Source: DATEMU01 sp964414585
GTDB lineage: Bacteria > Planctomycetota > Phycisphaerae > UBA1845 > UTPLA1
DNA: 64,000 nucleotides
Reading direction: 5' to 3'
Assembly (NCBI GenBank): GCA_964414585.1
Contig: CAYPXR010000097.1
Span: 35,015 to 99,014, forward strand
Notes under the pieces: model-generated
What the model was told of the DNA's origin: nothing
Database searches by the model: none
Seen by the model: only the letters and a program-made list of their open reading frames with translations
Shown: positions 1 through 9,445 of the stretch, piece after piece
Numbering within the stretch: the first letter of the stretch is position 1
How the letters are laid out: each line of letters begins with the position of its first letter
Made by a program: the position numbers and the translations under genes

Positions 1-1260
1 ACGATGACCGCCATGGATAATCTGGCGACGTTGATGATCGATCGCGGTCGTTACTCCGAGGCTGTGCAACTCCTTGAGCAACTGCGCTCCATTCAGGAAC
101 GCTCGCTCGAACCGGACCATCCGTCGATGTTGATCACGCTGAACGATCTGGCTCTTGCTCTCGACTGGCAGGGCCGCTCGGTCGAGGCCGAATCTCTCTA
201 TCGCAAGGCCCTCGACGCGCAGACGCGCCGGCTCGGTCCGACGAATCCCGATCGCCTCAACACGCTGAACAATCTCGCCGCGTGCCTGCCCGCGCTGGGC
301 AAGTTGGACGAGGCCGAAAAACTCCAGAACGAGCTGGTCCGGGAGCGGACCATCGCCTTTGGAAAGAACCATCCCGAAACGCTGCAAGCGCGGATGAACC
401 TCGCCGACTTGATCGGTCAGCGCGGTCGGCTGGCGGAGGCGGAGGCCCAATTTCGAGAATTGCTGAGCGAGATGGAGACCACCCTGACGCCGGATCATCC
501 CTTGACGAACTCGGTCCTGCACAATCTGGCCGGCGTTGTTTCCAGTCTCGGCCGCTTAAACGAGGGCCTGGCGCTGTCGCGCCGCGCGTACGACGCCCAG
601 CTCGCCTTCGCTGGTCCAGACGATCTCACGACGCTCAATCGCAAGAACGAACTGGCCTGCTCGCTCATCGAGATGAGGCGATGGAATGAGGCGATCCCGC
701 TGGCGACCGGGCTGCGCGATCAATACAAACAAATTCTCGGAGAGTCGGATTGGCGCACGTTGAACGCGGCGGGAAATCTCGCCTTTGCCTTGAACAAACT
801 CGGCCGGTCAGACGAGGCGGAGACCCTCTGGAAACAAGTGATTTCCAGCGCCGACCCGCAACACGCCGCCACAGCGTCGCCGATGGTCTCCGCGCGAGCC
901 AACCTGGCGGTGCTTTACGCCGACCGCAAGCGCTGGCCGCAAGCGGAAAGCGAGTTTCTCGCGGCGATCGAACTGCAGGAACAACTGGGCGAGGGCGATC
1001 ACTGGAGAACCGCCTACATGCGCGCCGGCCTCGGCCGCGTGCTGTTGGAAACCGGCCGAGTCGATGAATCTGAAAAACATCTTTCCCACGCTTACTCGCA
1101 ACTGCAAAAGGCCCTCGGTGACGACCACGAAAAAACCCAGCAGGCCATCGGCGACCTCGTTCGGCTCTATGAAACAAAGGGCGACGCGGCGTCCGTCAAT
1201 GAATTTCGCGCTAAATTGCGGCCCTCTCCACCATCGGTTCATGCCATCGTCGACAAATGA
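1..1260 (+). CDS. TPR protein (kinesin-light-chain-type repeats), 5' end outside window
   Basis: The reading frame is open from the first base, so this is the 3' part of a larger gene; the ATG at position 4 lies inside a repeat and is unlikely to be the start. About 418 residues are visible. They consist of consecutive repeats of roughly 42 residues of the kinesin-light-chain/NPHP3 TPR type, recognisable by recurring NLA...GR..EAE.L...A and GPDHP/GKNHPET signatures. Such repeats form a helical superhelix for protein-protein contacts. In planctomycetes these arrays are often the C-terminal half of Ser/Thr protein kinases, but no kinase domain can be seen here, so that remains a guess. The stop TGA is at 1258-1260. 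The next gene starts 248 bp downstream. Confidence 0.85.
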   Translation, partial: TMTAMDNLATLMIDRGRYSEAVQLLEQLRSIQERSLEPDHPSMLITLNDLALALDWQGRSVEAESLYRKALDAQTRRLGPTNPDRLNTLNNLAACLPALGKLDEAEKLQNELVRERTIAFGKNHPETLQARMNLADLIGQRGRLAEAEAQFRELLSEMETTLTPDHPLTNSVLHNLAGVVSSLGRLNEGLALSRRAYDAQLAFAGPDDLTTLNRKNELACSLIEMRRWNEAIPLATGLRDQYKQILGESDWRTLNAAGNLAFALNKLGRSDEAETLWKQVISSADPQHAATASPMVSARANLAVLYADRKRWPQAESEFLAAIELQEQLGEGDHWRTAYMRAGLGRVLLETGRVDESEKHLSHAYSQLQKALGDDHEKTQQAIGDLVRLYETKGDAASVNEFRAKLRPSPPSVHAIVDK

Positions 1261-1508
1261 CTCGCCGGGGCGCCTGAGGCCGGTTCCGCCAGGCGAACCG
1301 CCGTGCCGTAAGGCCCCCACTTGGTTGCGGCCGGTCTGTGTCGGGCCTATTCTCAGGGGTTTCGGCCGTCTGGTCACCGTTTCGAGGCCCGCCTATCGGA
1401 ATCCGAAATTTCGTGACAGGCCGGAGCCGCCCCGACCGTCTGTACCACGGGGTTTTACATTAAAAGCGGACGCGCAATGCATCACCTAAAACGTAAGGGA
1501 GATCACCC
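1261..1508. other. Intergenic region upstream of the moxR/bat operon
   Basis: No coding potential on the plus strand beyond a spurious overlap. It presumably carries the promoter of the moxR-bat operon, but I could not identify convincing -35/-10 boxes. A Shine-Dalgarno sequence AGGGAG lies at 1496-1501, 7 nt before the GTG start of the next gene. Confidence 0.5.
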
Positions 1509-2501
1509 GTGACGCAACTCGACGTGAAACGTATCGGTCCCGCCATCAAGGCCGCCAGCGAGCCCTTTGCCCGTCTCCGCGACGAGATCGGCCGCGTCAT
1601 TGTCGGCCAGGAGCAGATGCTGCATCACATGCTCATCGGCATCCTGTCCAACGGGCACATCCTTCTCGAAGGCGTGCCGGGACTGGCCAAGACAATGACG
1701 GTCTCCTGCCTGGCTCGTTCGATCAACACCGGGTTTTCTCGAATTCAGTTCACGCCGGACCTTTTGCCCGCCGACGTGATCGGCACGTTGATCTACCAGC
1801 CGCAGTCGGGCAACTTCACCGTGAAGAAGGGTCCGATCTTCTCCAACATCATCCTCGCCGATGAAATCAACCGCGCCCCGGCGAAAGTGCAGAGCGCCCT
1901 GCTCGAAGCCATGCAGGAACGCCACGTCACCATCGGCGATACGACGCACCCGCTGCCGCAGCCCTTCCTCGTCATGGCGACGCAGAACCCCATCGAACAG
2001 GAAGGCACCTACCCGCTCCCCGAGGCACAGGTCGACCGCTTCATGCTCAAGGTGACGGTTTCCTATCCTTCGCCGGCCGAGGAGCGGCAGATTCTCGATC
2101 GAATGGCGTATACGAACCCCGAGCAAAACTTACAACCGGTGATGTCCCCCGAGGACATCATTCGCGCGCGTCAGGCCGTGGACGAGATCTACATCGACGA
2201 CAAAATCAAGGACTACATTGTGAGCCTCGTCGTCGCCACGCGCGATCCCGCGGCCTTCAAGCTCGACATGAAGGGCCTGATCCAATACGGCGCGTCGCCG
2301 CGCGCGACGATCATGCTGACGCTCGGCGCGAAAGCCGGCGCCTTCCTCGCCGGCCGCGGCTTCGTCACGCCGCAGGACGTCAAGGACATCGCCCCCGCCA
2401 TCCTCCGCCACCGCGTCATCATCAGCTACGAAGCCGAAGCCGAAGAACAGACCAGCGAGGACATCGTCAAGACGATCCTCGACCACGTACCCGTACCGTG
2501 A
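1509..2501 (+). CDS. MoxR-family AAA+ ATPase
   Basis: 330 residues, normal MoxR length. The P-loop GVPGLAKT is at residues 55-62, the Walker B/DEINR segment at about 114-121, and the MoxR signature ATQNPIEQEGTYPLPEAQ at about 157-174, followed by DRFM. MoxR ATPases act as chaperones that help load metal ions or cofactors onto von Willebrand factor A (VWA) domain partners. Here the partners are presumably the DUF58, BatA and BatB proteins encoded directly downstream. The GTG start at 1509 is chosen because AGGGAG lies 7 nt upstream. The stop overlaps the start of the next gene by 4 bases (GTGA), so the genes are translationally coupled. It is the first gene of a seven-gene Bat-type operon. Confidence 0.93.
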   Translation: MTQLDVKRIGPAIKAASEPFARLRDEIGRVIVGQEQMLHHMLIGILSNGHILLEGVPGLAKTMTVSCLARSINTGFSRIQFTPDLLPADVIGTLIYQPQSGNFTVKKGPIFSNIILADEINRAPAKVQSALLEAMQERHVTIGDTTHPLPQPFLVMATQNPIEQEGTYPLPEAQVDRFMLKVTVSYPSPAEERQILDRMAYTNPEQNLQPVMSPEDIIRARQAVDEIYIDDKIKDYIVSLVVATRDPAAFKLDMKGLIQYGASPRATIMLTLGAKAGAFLAGRGFVTPQDVKDIAPAILRHRVIISYEAEAEEQTSEDIVKTILDHVPVP

Positions 2502-3379
2502 CTATGGATCCTAAAGAACTACTCAAAAAAGTCCGGCGTATTCATATCCGTACAAGTCATGTTGCGAATGACTTGTTTGCGGGTCATTACCATTCCGCCT
2601 TTAAGGGCCACGGCATGGAGTTCGACGAGGTGCGCGAATATCAGCCGGGCGACGAGATTCGGCGCATCGACTGGAACGTCACGGCCCGGCAGGGAAAGCC
2701 CTTCGTCAAGCGATTTCGTGAAGAGCGCGAATTGACGGTCATGCTTGTTGTCGACGTTTCCGGCTCGCAGGATTTCGGCAGCGCCGGCCAGCTCAAGCGC
2801 GAACTAGCCGCCGAGGTCGGCGCGACGCTCGCCTTCAGCGCCATCAAGAATAACGACAAAGTCGGCCTCATTGCCTTCTCCGATCGCATCGAGCGCTACG
2901 TCAAGCCCGACAAGGGCCTGCGCCATGTCCTCCGCGTGATCCGTGAGCTGCTTTCGATTCAGGCGTCCGGCAAAGGCACCGACGTCGCCGGCGCGCTCGA
3001 CTATCTCAATCGCGTCAGCACCCGCCGCGCCGTCGTTTTTCTTATCAGCGATTTCCAGGCCCCGGACTACGACCGCCAGCTTCGCGTCGCCAAGCGCCGC
3101 CACGATCTGATTCCCATCTCCATCTCCGATCCACGCGAGTCCGAGCTGCCCAACGTCCGCTTCATCGATCTCGTAGACAGCGAGACCGGCGAGCGCCTCA
3201 CCGTGGATACGTCCAGTGCTGCCTTCCGCCGCGAATACGAACGACTCGTCGCCGGAACCGCCGAGGCCCGCAGAAAATCGTTCCGCCGCTACAAAGCCGA
3301 CTCCATCGATCTCGTCACCGGTCAATCCGTCGTCGATCCGCTCACCCGCTTTTTCCGCGCCCGGGAGGCACGCCTGTGA
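2498..3379 (+). CDS. DUF58 domain protein with VWA-like fold
   Basis: 293 residues. The N-terminal DUF58 signature is clear: HGMEFDEVREYQPGDEIRRIDW near residues 38-59, then a VWA-like strand VMLVVDVSGS with the MIDAS-type residues D86, S88 and S90. DUF58 proteins pair with MoxR ATPases in bacterial stress, aerotolerance or envelope clusters; their biochemical role is not settled. The GTG start at 2498 overlaps the moxR stop; an in-frame ATG at 2504 is an alternative that would remove two residues. The last four bases overlap the next gene (GTGA at 3376-3379), so it belongs to the same operon. No transmembrane segment is visible, so it is probably cytoplasmic or peripheral. Confidence 0.9.
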   Translation: MTMDPKELLKKVRRIHIRTSHVANDLFAGHYHSAFKGHGMEFDEVREYQPGDEIRRIDWNVTARQGKPFVKRFREERELTVMLVVDVSGSQDFGSAGQLKRELAAEVGATLAFSAIKNNDKVGLIAFSDRIERYVKPDKGLRHVLRVIRELLSIQASGKGTDVAGALDYLNRVSTRRAVVFLISDFQAPDYDRQLRVAKRRHDLIPISISDPRESELPNVRFIDLVDSETGERLTVDTSSAAFRREYERLVAGTAEARRKSFRRYKADSIDLVTGQSVVDPLTRFFRAREARL

Positions 3380-4482
3380 CGGGACGAAAATCTATTCCTC
3401 CGTGCCTCCGCGCCGCTGCGGTGCTTTTTCTTCTGGCGTGCCCGGTGTTCGCCAAGCCGCAGGGTACCGCGACGACCCAGCCGGTCACTCGCACCGTCGG
3501 CACCCGTCCCGTCAAAGTCACGGTCACCCTCGACCGCGACGACGTCACGATTCCCGCAGCGCTTACGCTCAAATACACCATCGACTACGAACGCGGTGTC
3601 GTGGTCGAGATTCCCAAACTCGATAAGACCCTCGGCGGCTTTCTGGCCAGGGAGGTTTCCCGCCCGCCCCCGACCGGCGACGACTTTCACATGCACCAGG
3701 ACTGGACCCTCTCGCTCGAGCCGGTTCTTCCCGGCGACGTTCAGATTCCCTCGCTCGACTTCGCCTATTCCGACACACGCGATCGCGCCGACGGCTCCAA
3801 AGCCGACCTCCACGACAAAGTCACGACTCCGCCCCTGCCAGTCAGCGTCCATCAAGTTCTCGCCGACATCAAAGGCCCCGAATCGCTCTGGGCTCCGTCA
3901 AACTTCCGCATCCTCGTCTACATCCTGATTGCGGTCGGCACGCTCGCCCTCGCCGGTCTGGTGCTCCGCTGGCTGCGCCGCCGTGCCGCCACGCCACGAA
4001 TGGCACGCAAGGCGCCGCCGGTTCCGCCGCACGTCTGGGCCCTCGCCGAGTTGGACATCCTCATGTCCGAAGGGCTCCTCGAACGCGGCAAGGTGCAGGA
4101 ATTCTACTACCGCATCAACGCCATTGTCCGCCGTTATATTGAAATGCGCTTCAACATGATGGCCGGCGAACAGACCACCGAAGAATTCATCCGCGATCTG
4201 GCCCGCTCGCCACGATTGGTTGAGGAACACAAAAACGTCCTCCGTCGTTTCGTCAGTGCGTGCGACCCGGTCAAATATGCCCGTCACCAGCCCGACAAAT
4301 CCGAAATCGACTGGGTGCAAACGACGGCCCGCGAGTTCATCATTCAAACGGCCCACATGGATCCTCAGACGCAGCTCGCCGCGACGCCCCACGGCGGCAA
4401 TGGTCATCCCCACGTAACGGTCGGCGCCCCTTCCGGCCGTGGTCCGCTGGAAATCTCCCAAATGGAGGAGCGACGCCGATGA
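3376..4482 (+). CDS. Membrane protein, BatD-like ectodomain plus DUF4381-like tail
   Basis: 368 residues. An N-terminal signal peptide ends near the Ala-Lys of PVFAKPQ. It is followed by a beta-rich extracytoplasmic domain resembling BatD (protection/oxygen tolerance family). A single membrane segment FRILVYILIAVGTLALAGLV lies near residues 176-195. The cytoplasmic helical tail is like DUF4381 (ALAELDILMSEGLLERGKVQEFYYRI). Proteins of this kind sit between DUF58 and BatA genes in many Bat clusters and are thought to form part of the membrane complex. GTG start overlapping the DUF58 stop; the stop overlaps the next ATG (ATGA at 4479-4482). Assignment to DUF4381 is by context and pattern. Confidence 0.8.
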   Translation: MTGRKSIPPCLRAAAVLFLLACPVFAKPQGTATTQPVTRTVGTRPVKVTVTLDRDDVTIPAALTLKYTIDYERGVVVEIPKLDKTLGGFLAREVSRPPPTGDDFHMHQDWTLSLEPVLPGDVQIPSLDFAYSDTRDRADGSKADLHDKVTTPPLPVSVHQVLADIKGPESLWAPSNFRILVYILIAVGTLALAGLVLRWLRRRAATPRMARKAPPVPPHVWALAELDILMSEGLLERGKVQEFYYRINAIVRRYIEMRFNMMAGEQTTEEFIRDLARSPRLVEEHKNVLRRFVSACDPVKYARHQPDKSEIDWVQTTAREFIIQTAHMDPQTQLAATPHGGNGHPHVTVGAPSGRGPLEISQMEERRR

Positions 4483-5567
4483 TCCTTCTCCGTCATCCAT
4501 GGCTTCTCGCGCTGTTGGCGATGATTCCTCTTATCTGGTGGAACTATCTCAATCCCCGCCGCCGACCCGCCATCCGTTTTGCCGGCTTGTCGCGCCTCAA
4601 GTCCGGCCAATCCTCCTGGAACCAGCGTTTGCGCTTGGTGCTCCCGCTGACCCGCAGCCTCGCCGTCGCCCTGATCGTCCTCGCCATCGCCCGTCCCCAA
4701 AAAGCCGATGAGCAGACCCGCGTCCAGACCGAAGGCGTCGCACTCCAGCTCGTCGTCGATCGCTCCGGCAGCATGGGCCAGGAGGATTTCGTCGATGTTC
4801 ACGGTCGTCGCCAATCCCGTCTCGACGCTGTCAAGCAGGTCGTCACGGGTTTCGTCGAGGGCGATGGGGGCCGTCTCAAGGGCCGCCCCGATGACCTCAT
4901 CGGCTTGATCTCTTTCGCACACTACGCGGACACCGAATCTCCGTTGACGCACGATCATCAACACCTCATCCGCGCCCTCGACAACATCGAGCTGCCCACC
5001 ACCCGCGATGAGGACGGTACCGCCATCGGCGACGCCCTGCTGCTGGCCACCGAACGCGTCCGCAACATCTCCCGCCGCTTTCAGGGCAACGACGCCTTCC
5101 AGATCAAGAGCCGCGCCATCGTCCTGCTCACCGACGGCGAACAAAACCGCGGCAAGTACGAACCCCTCCAGGCCGCCGAAGCCGCCGCCGCCCTCGGTAT
5201 CAAAATCTACACCATCGGCGCCGCACCCGATTTCCAGGAACAACAGACGGGCGGACTCTTCCTCCAGCCGCGCACCGTCCGCGTCCCCGTTGAGATCAAC
5301 GAGGAACTCCTCGAGAACGTCGCCCAAAAAACCGGCGGCGCCTATTTTCGTGCCCGCGACATTAATTCGCTGACCGAAATTTATGCCGAGATTGACCGGC
5401 TCGAACGCTCGGCCATCGATGAAGAGCGCTACTATCTCTACGAAGAACTGGCCTATAACTGGGCCGATCTCGGCGGGCTCAAGCTTCCGCCGCCGCTTCT
5501 GGTCGCCCTTGTACTCCTGGCCGTCGAAATCATCCTGGCGAATACCCGCCTGCGGAGGATTCCATGA
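4479..5567 (+). CDS. batA: BatA-type VWA membrane protein
   Basis: 362 residues from the ATG at 4479, which overlaps the previous stop as ATGA; the frame is open further upstream but only inside the preceding gene. Two N-terminal membrane segments lie at about 5-24 and 56-72, followed by a periplasmic-type VWA domain with the MIDAS DRSGS at residues 94-98. A C-terminal hydrophobic segment (LPPPLLVALVLLAVEIILA) gives the usual BatA topology. BatA/BatB were named from Bacteroides aerotolerance genes; the VWA domain is thought to be a metal-dependent protein interaction module served by MoxR. Overlaps the next gene by 4 bases. Confidence 0.88.
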   Translation: MILLRHPWLLALLAMIPLIWWNYLNPRRRPAIRFAGLSRLKSGQSSWNQRLRLVLPLTRSLAVALIVLAIARPQKADEQTRVQTEGVALQLVVDRSGSMGQEDFVDVHGRRQSRLDAVKQVVTGFVEGDGGRLKGRPDDLIGLISFAHYADTESPLTHDHQHLIRALDNIELPTTRDEDGTAIGDALLLATERVRNISRRFQGNDAFQIKSRAIVLLTDGEQNRGKYEPLQAAEAAAALGIKIYTIGAAPDFQEQQTGGLFLQPRTVRVPVEINEELLENVAQKTGGAYFRARDINSLTEIYAEIDRLERSAIDEERYYLYEELAYNWADLGGLKLPPPLLVALVLLAVEIILANTRLRRIP

Positions 5568-7606
5568 GCGAATTCGCCATCGATCACGTCCACCAGCTCA
5601 AGTGGCTCCTACTCGTCCTCCTCTGCGCTGCGGCATTTGTCTACGGCTTCGCCCGCAAGAAGCGCGCGATGGGCGCCTTCGCCTCCGTCAACCTCCTGGC
5701 GATCCTCGCCCCCGACGTCAGCCGACCCCGCCAATACTTGAAGGCCGGGCTGCTTGTCGCGGCCATGTGCTCGATCGTTTTCGCCCTCGTGGGTCCGCGC
5801 TTCGGAACCTACTGGGAAGACGTTCAGCAGCGCCAGCTCGACATCGTCGTCTGCCTCGATGTCTCCAAGAGCATGTTGGCCGAGGACGCCGGCATGTCCC
5901 GCCTTGACCGCGCCAAGGACGACATTAAGCGATTGCTCGAGCGCCTCCATGGCGGCCTCATCGGCATCATCTGCTTTGCCGGCCGCGCCGAACTCGTCTG
6001 CCCGCTGACCGACGATTACGAATATGTTCGACTCGCCATTGACGATATCGGCATCCAGAGCGCTCCTCTGGGTGGGACCAACATCGGTGAAGCCCTCGAA
6101 TCCGCCATCAAGGCGCTGGGGGATCAAAGGCTCCACCACCGCGCGATCATCGTCATGTCCGACGGTGAAGACCACGGCAAGACCGCCGTCCTGCAGGCGC
6201 AGAAAGCCAAGGCGCAAAACATCGAGGTCTTCGCCATCGGCATCGGCGACGAAAATCGCGGCGGCCTCATTCCCGTCCAGGAAGAAGGCCGGCGATCCTT
6301 TCTGATGCACGACGGCGAGCAGGTCTGGTCCAGGTTGGACCCGACCACGCTCAAGGAAATCGCCGCGGCCGGGGGCGGCGAATATCAGCCGAGCCGGCAG
6401 GTCAACTCCCACCAGCGCACGCTTGAATGGATTTACTCCGAGCGCCTCGCCCCAAAGGAAGAGCGCTCCATGAAGGAAAAACGCGTGCCCAGAAAATATG
6501 CCCGCTTCGCCTGGCCCGCCGCGCTCGCCCTTTTCCTCCTGATGATCGAATCGCTGATGAGCGAGCGTCGAACCGAACAGCGCCGCCCACGGAAAGAAGC
6601 GCCGAAAGACGCGTCGATGCCGACGGCTCGCTCCATCGTGAGCACGGTTCTCATCCTGCTCTTCCTCTCCGCTACCGCCTTTGCCCAGTCGATCCCCCCC
6701 GCGCCCGACGATCTACGCGCCGCCGCCCGGGCCGTTAAGGAAGGGAACAAGCTCCTCATGGACGGCGGTTACTCCGAAGCGCTTGAAAAATATGACGAAG
6801 CGCACGGAAAAGCGCCTGATGCCCCCGAAGTCGCCTACGACCGCGGACTCGCCCATTATCGACTCCAGCAATTTGACAAGGCTGCGACCGCCTTCCAGGA
6901 CGCCATCAAGCCCGGTCATCCCGAACTCGAGGCCAAGGCCAAATACAACCTCGGCCGCTGTGCCCACGCCGAGGCGCTGGCCCGAAAGTTCGACGATCCC
7001 CAGCATCCCGATGAACTCTCCAATGCCGTCAACGATCTCGGCAAGGCGGTCGCCTTCTACAACGACGCCCTCCAACTGGCCCCCAAAGACGTCGACGCCC
7101 AGACCAACAAAGCCGCCGCCGAACGACTCAAGGCCTTCCTCGAACAGATGCTCCAGCAACAAAAGAAGGAACAGAACAAGGATCAGAAGAACCCCAGTTC
7201 ACAGCCCACTTCCCAACCCGACCAACCACAGCAGACCTCCCAGCCCAGTTCCCAGCCTTCTTCGCAGCCCCAGGAACAAAAAGAGGGCGATCAGAAAAAT
7301 GGCGATCAGGATCAGGAAAAAAAAGAGGGCCAGCAGGATCAAAAAGATCAGCCCAAGCCGGGCGACAAGAAGGAGGATCAAAAGCAAAACGGCCAGGCGA
7401 ATGAAAAGCCCCGCGAAGGCGGCGAGGAACAGGAATCCGGGCAGGACCAGCAAAGCGCAGGCGATGAAAAGGAACACAAGTTGACCCCCGAGCAGGCCGA
7501 GCCGATGCTCCAGGAAGCCCGCGACGCCGAGCGTCAGCGCCGCGAAGCCAAGCGGATGCGCCTCCTGCGAATCCGCGGTCGGACCCCCGTGGACAAGGAC
7601 TGGTAG
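5564..7606 (+). CDS. batB: BatB-BatC fusion: VWA domain plus TPR and Q/K/D-rich tail
   Basis: 680 residues. Part 1 (about 1-330) is BatB: two N-terminal membrane helices, a VWA domain with MIDAS D99-S101-S103, and a third membrane helix near 313-330. Part 2 begins at about residue 352 with a segment that looks like a second signal peptide (MPTARSIVSTVLILLFLSA...). It continues with TPR repeats at about 375-490 and a low-complexity Gln/Lys/Asp/Ser region (about 525-640), which is the usual composition of a BatC protein. In most Bat operons these are two genes. The frame is continuous with no stop. An internal ATG at 6617 could in principle start a separate BatC, but no good ribosome-binding site precedes it. 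Confidence 0.87.
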   Translation: MSEFAIDHVHQLKWLLLVLLCAAAFVYGFARKKRAMGAFASVNLLAILAPDVSRPRQYLKAGLLVAAMCSIVFALVGPRFGTYWEDVQQRQLDIVVCLDVSKSMLAEDAGMSRLDRAKDDIKRLLERLHGGLIGIICFAGRAELVCPLTDDYEYVRLAIDDIGIQSAPLGGTNIGEALESAIKALGDQRLHHRAIIVMSDGEDHGKTAVLQAQKAKAQNIEVFAIGIGDENRGGLIPVQEEGRRSFLMHDGEQVWSRLDPTTLKEIAAAGGGEYQPSRQVNSHQRTLEWIYSERLAPKEERSMKEKRVPRKYARFAWPAALALFLLMIESLMSERRTEQRRPRKEAPKDASMPTARSIVSTVLILLFLSATAFAQSIPPAPDDLRAAARAVKEGNKLLMDGGYSEALEKYDEAHGKAPDAPEVAYDRGLAHYRLQQFDKAATAFQDAIKPGHPELEAKAKYNLGRCAHAEALARKFDDPQHPDELSNAVNDLGKAVAFYNDALQLAPKDVDAQTNKAAAERLKAFLEQMLQQQKKEQNKDQKNPSSQPTSQPDQPQQTSQPSSQPSSQPQEQKEGDQKNGDQDQEKKEGQQDQKDQPKPGDKKEDQKQNGQANEKPREGGEEQESGQDQQSAGDEKEHKLTPEQAEPMLQEARDAERQRREAKRMRLLRIRGRTPVDKDW

Positions 7607-7609
7607 AAA

Positions 7610-9445
7610 ATGCGCGTACGAATCGCTAATGACGAAATACGAATTACGAATTACGAAAGGCTGCGACCGCGCGCTTCCGTAATTCGTCATTTGACATTCT
7701 TCATTTTCCTCCTCCTCGCGGTCGCCGCCCCGGTCCGGGCACAGATGCTCACCGCCGAAATCTCCAGCGACGAAGCCGTCGTCGGCGAATCGCTCACCGT
7801 CTCCGTGACCGTCTCCAATCCCTCGCAGGCCGGCGCCCCGACGCCGCCCGAGTCCGACGATTTCGAAATTCGCCTCCTCAACGTCCTACCCTCGAGGAGC
7901 CAGCGGGTCTCCGTCATCAACGGCCGAATGACCCAGCAAACCGACTACACCTACCAATTCAGCGCCAAGCCGCTCCACGCTGGGACGCTGACGCTCGGCC
8001 GCTTCACTCTCCGCGATAATGGCCGGGCCTATGTCACCCGCCCACTCCGCGTCACAGTCCGCGCCGATCAATCGACGCAAAACGTCTGGGCCGAGATCAC
8101 CGCCAAGCGCGACGTCGCCTACGTCGGCCAGCCCGTCGTCCTCACCTATCAAATCTGGATTCGCCAATACAACCAGCCCGGCCTCGGCATGCTCGACGTC
8201 TCCAACACCTGGAACCTCAAGGATGCCCAGGCCACCACCTGGGGCGTCTTCTCGCAGACGGACATCACCCGCCCGCAATACGCCAGCCAGGCGCGCGAGG
8301 TCGAGCCGGGCCACAGTGAAAACTTTTTCGTCTATTACCTCGAAACGACGGTCTACCCGACCAAGGCCGGCCCGTTCGATTACGGCGACATCGCCTTCGT
8401 TTACAATTATCCCCTCCGCATCGGCCGCAGCGTCTTTTCGCTGACCCTCGAGCGCTCCCGCAAGCTCGCCGTGAAGCCGACGCTGCCACAGCTCCTCATC
8501 AAGCCGATCCCCCAGGAAGGCCGCCCGCCCGGCTACAACGGCGCGATCGGCGTCTACTCCATCGCCGCCCTGGCCAAGCCGACCCAAGTCCCGGTCGGCG
8601 ATCCGATCACCCTCACCCTCATCATCCGCGGCGACGGCCCGCTCGACCGCCTGACGCCGCCGCGCCTCGACCCCATCACTGCGCTCACCCGCGACTTCGA
8701 AGTCTCCGCGGATATTCCCGCCGGTTCGGTCGAAGATACCGCCAAGCGTTTTACCATGACGATCCGCGCCCTTCGCGAAGACGTCAAACAAATCCCGCCG
8801 ATCCCCCTGAGCTTCTTCAACCCCAACACGGGAAAATTTGAGACGGCCCGCTCCAATCCCATCCCCCTCACGGTGACGCCCGCGCAGCGAATCGCCCTCT
8901 CGCATCTTCCGGCCAACGACGGCGGTTCTCCCGAAACAGGAATCCTCACACCGCTCGTCGAATCTTCCGAGGGCCTCTTTCCCAACGAGACCGATCCCAA
9001 CACCATCCTGGCCGATCAATCCGCCGACCTCGGCGCCGGCGCGTGGTCGATTCTCGCCGTTCTGCCCTTGGCGTATGCGGCGACGTCGCTCCTCTGTGCT
9101 CGATCGGCCCGCTTCCGACGCGATCAAGCCTATCGCCGCAGAACGCGCGCCTTTGCCACTGCCAAGAAGGCCCTTGCGATGGATGCTTCCTCGCCGCCGC
9201 ATCTCCGCGCTGTTCTCACCGGCTACATCGCGGATCGGTGCAACGTCCCCGCCGGCGGTCTCACCCGCGCTGACGCCATCAAGCTCCTTGCTGACCGCGC
9301 CATCTCCCCCGATGCGATCAAAACAGCCGACGCCCTCCTCGAAAAACTCGAATTGGCGGAGTATGCCGGCGCCGGTGGAGACGCCGGCGGCACCGACGCC
9401 GCCTGGCAGCTCGTGCAGACCCTCGAACGGGAGAAACTGCGATGA
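7610..9445 (+). CDS. batD: BatD-type secreted/membrane protein
   Basis: 611 residues. The N-terminus is odd: residues 4-30 (NDEIRITNYE...RASVIRHLTF) are encoded by a palindromic heptad repeat (see the repeat at 7620-7699). This is followed by the hydrophobic signal sequence FFIFLLLAVAAPVRAQ. The mature part has beta-sandwich repeats typical of BatD/oxygen-tolerance proteins (SSDEAVVGESLTVSVTVSN, DVAYVGQPVVLTYQIW). A membrane helix lies near 471-490 and a cytoplasmic tail follows. BatD is thought to scaffold the Bat complex on the outer face of the membrane. The ATG at 7610 is 3 nt after the batB/C stop; no later start would keep the signal peptide. Overlaps the next gene as ATGA. Confidence 0.87.
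   Translation: MRVRIANDEIRITNYERLRPRASVIRHLTFFIFLLLAVAAPVRAQMLTAEISSDEAVVGESLTVSVTVSNPSQAGAPTPPESDDFEIRLLNVLPSRSQRVSVINGRMTQQTDYTYQFSAKPLHAGTLTLGRFTLRDNGRAYVTRPLRVTVRADQSTQNVWAEITAKRDVAYVGQPVVLTYQIWIRQYNQPGLGMLDVSNTWNLKDAQATTWGVFSQTDITRPQYASQAREVEPGHSENFFVYYLETTVYPTKAGPFDYGDIAFVYNYPLRIGRSVFSLTLERSRKLAVKPTLPQLLIKPIPQEGRPPGYNGAIGVYSIAALAKPTQVPVGDPITLTLIIRGDGPLDRLTPPRLDPITALTRDFEVSADIPAGSVEDTAKRFTMTIRALREDVKQIPPIPLSFFNPNTGKFETARSNPIPLTVTPAQRIALSHLPANDGGSPETGILTPLVESSEGLFPNETDPNTILADQSADLGAGAWSILAVLPLAYAATSLLCARSARFRRDQAYRRRTRAFATAKKALAMDASSPPHLRAVLTGYIADRCNVPAGGLTRADAIKLLADRAISPDAIKTADALLEKLELAEYAGAGGDAGGTDAAWQLVQTLEREKLR
7620..7699. repeat. Palindromic GAATNNC heptad repeat inside the start of batD
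   Basis: The left arm has five consecutive heptads (GAATCGC, TAATGAC, GAAATAC, GAATTAC, GAATTAC; 7620-7654). The right arm (7675-7699), read on the minus strand, starts GAATGTC-AAATGAC-GAATTAC. The arms can pair into a stem with a loop of about 20 nt. The repeat lies entirely inside the coding frame and adds about 25 residues ahead of the signal peptide core. Confidence 0.75.
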
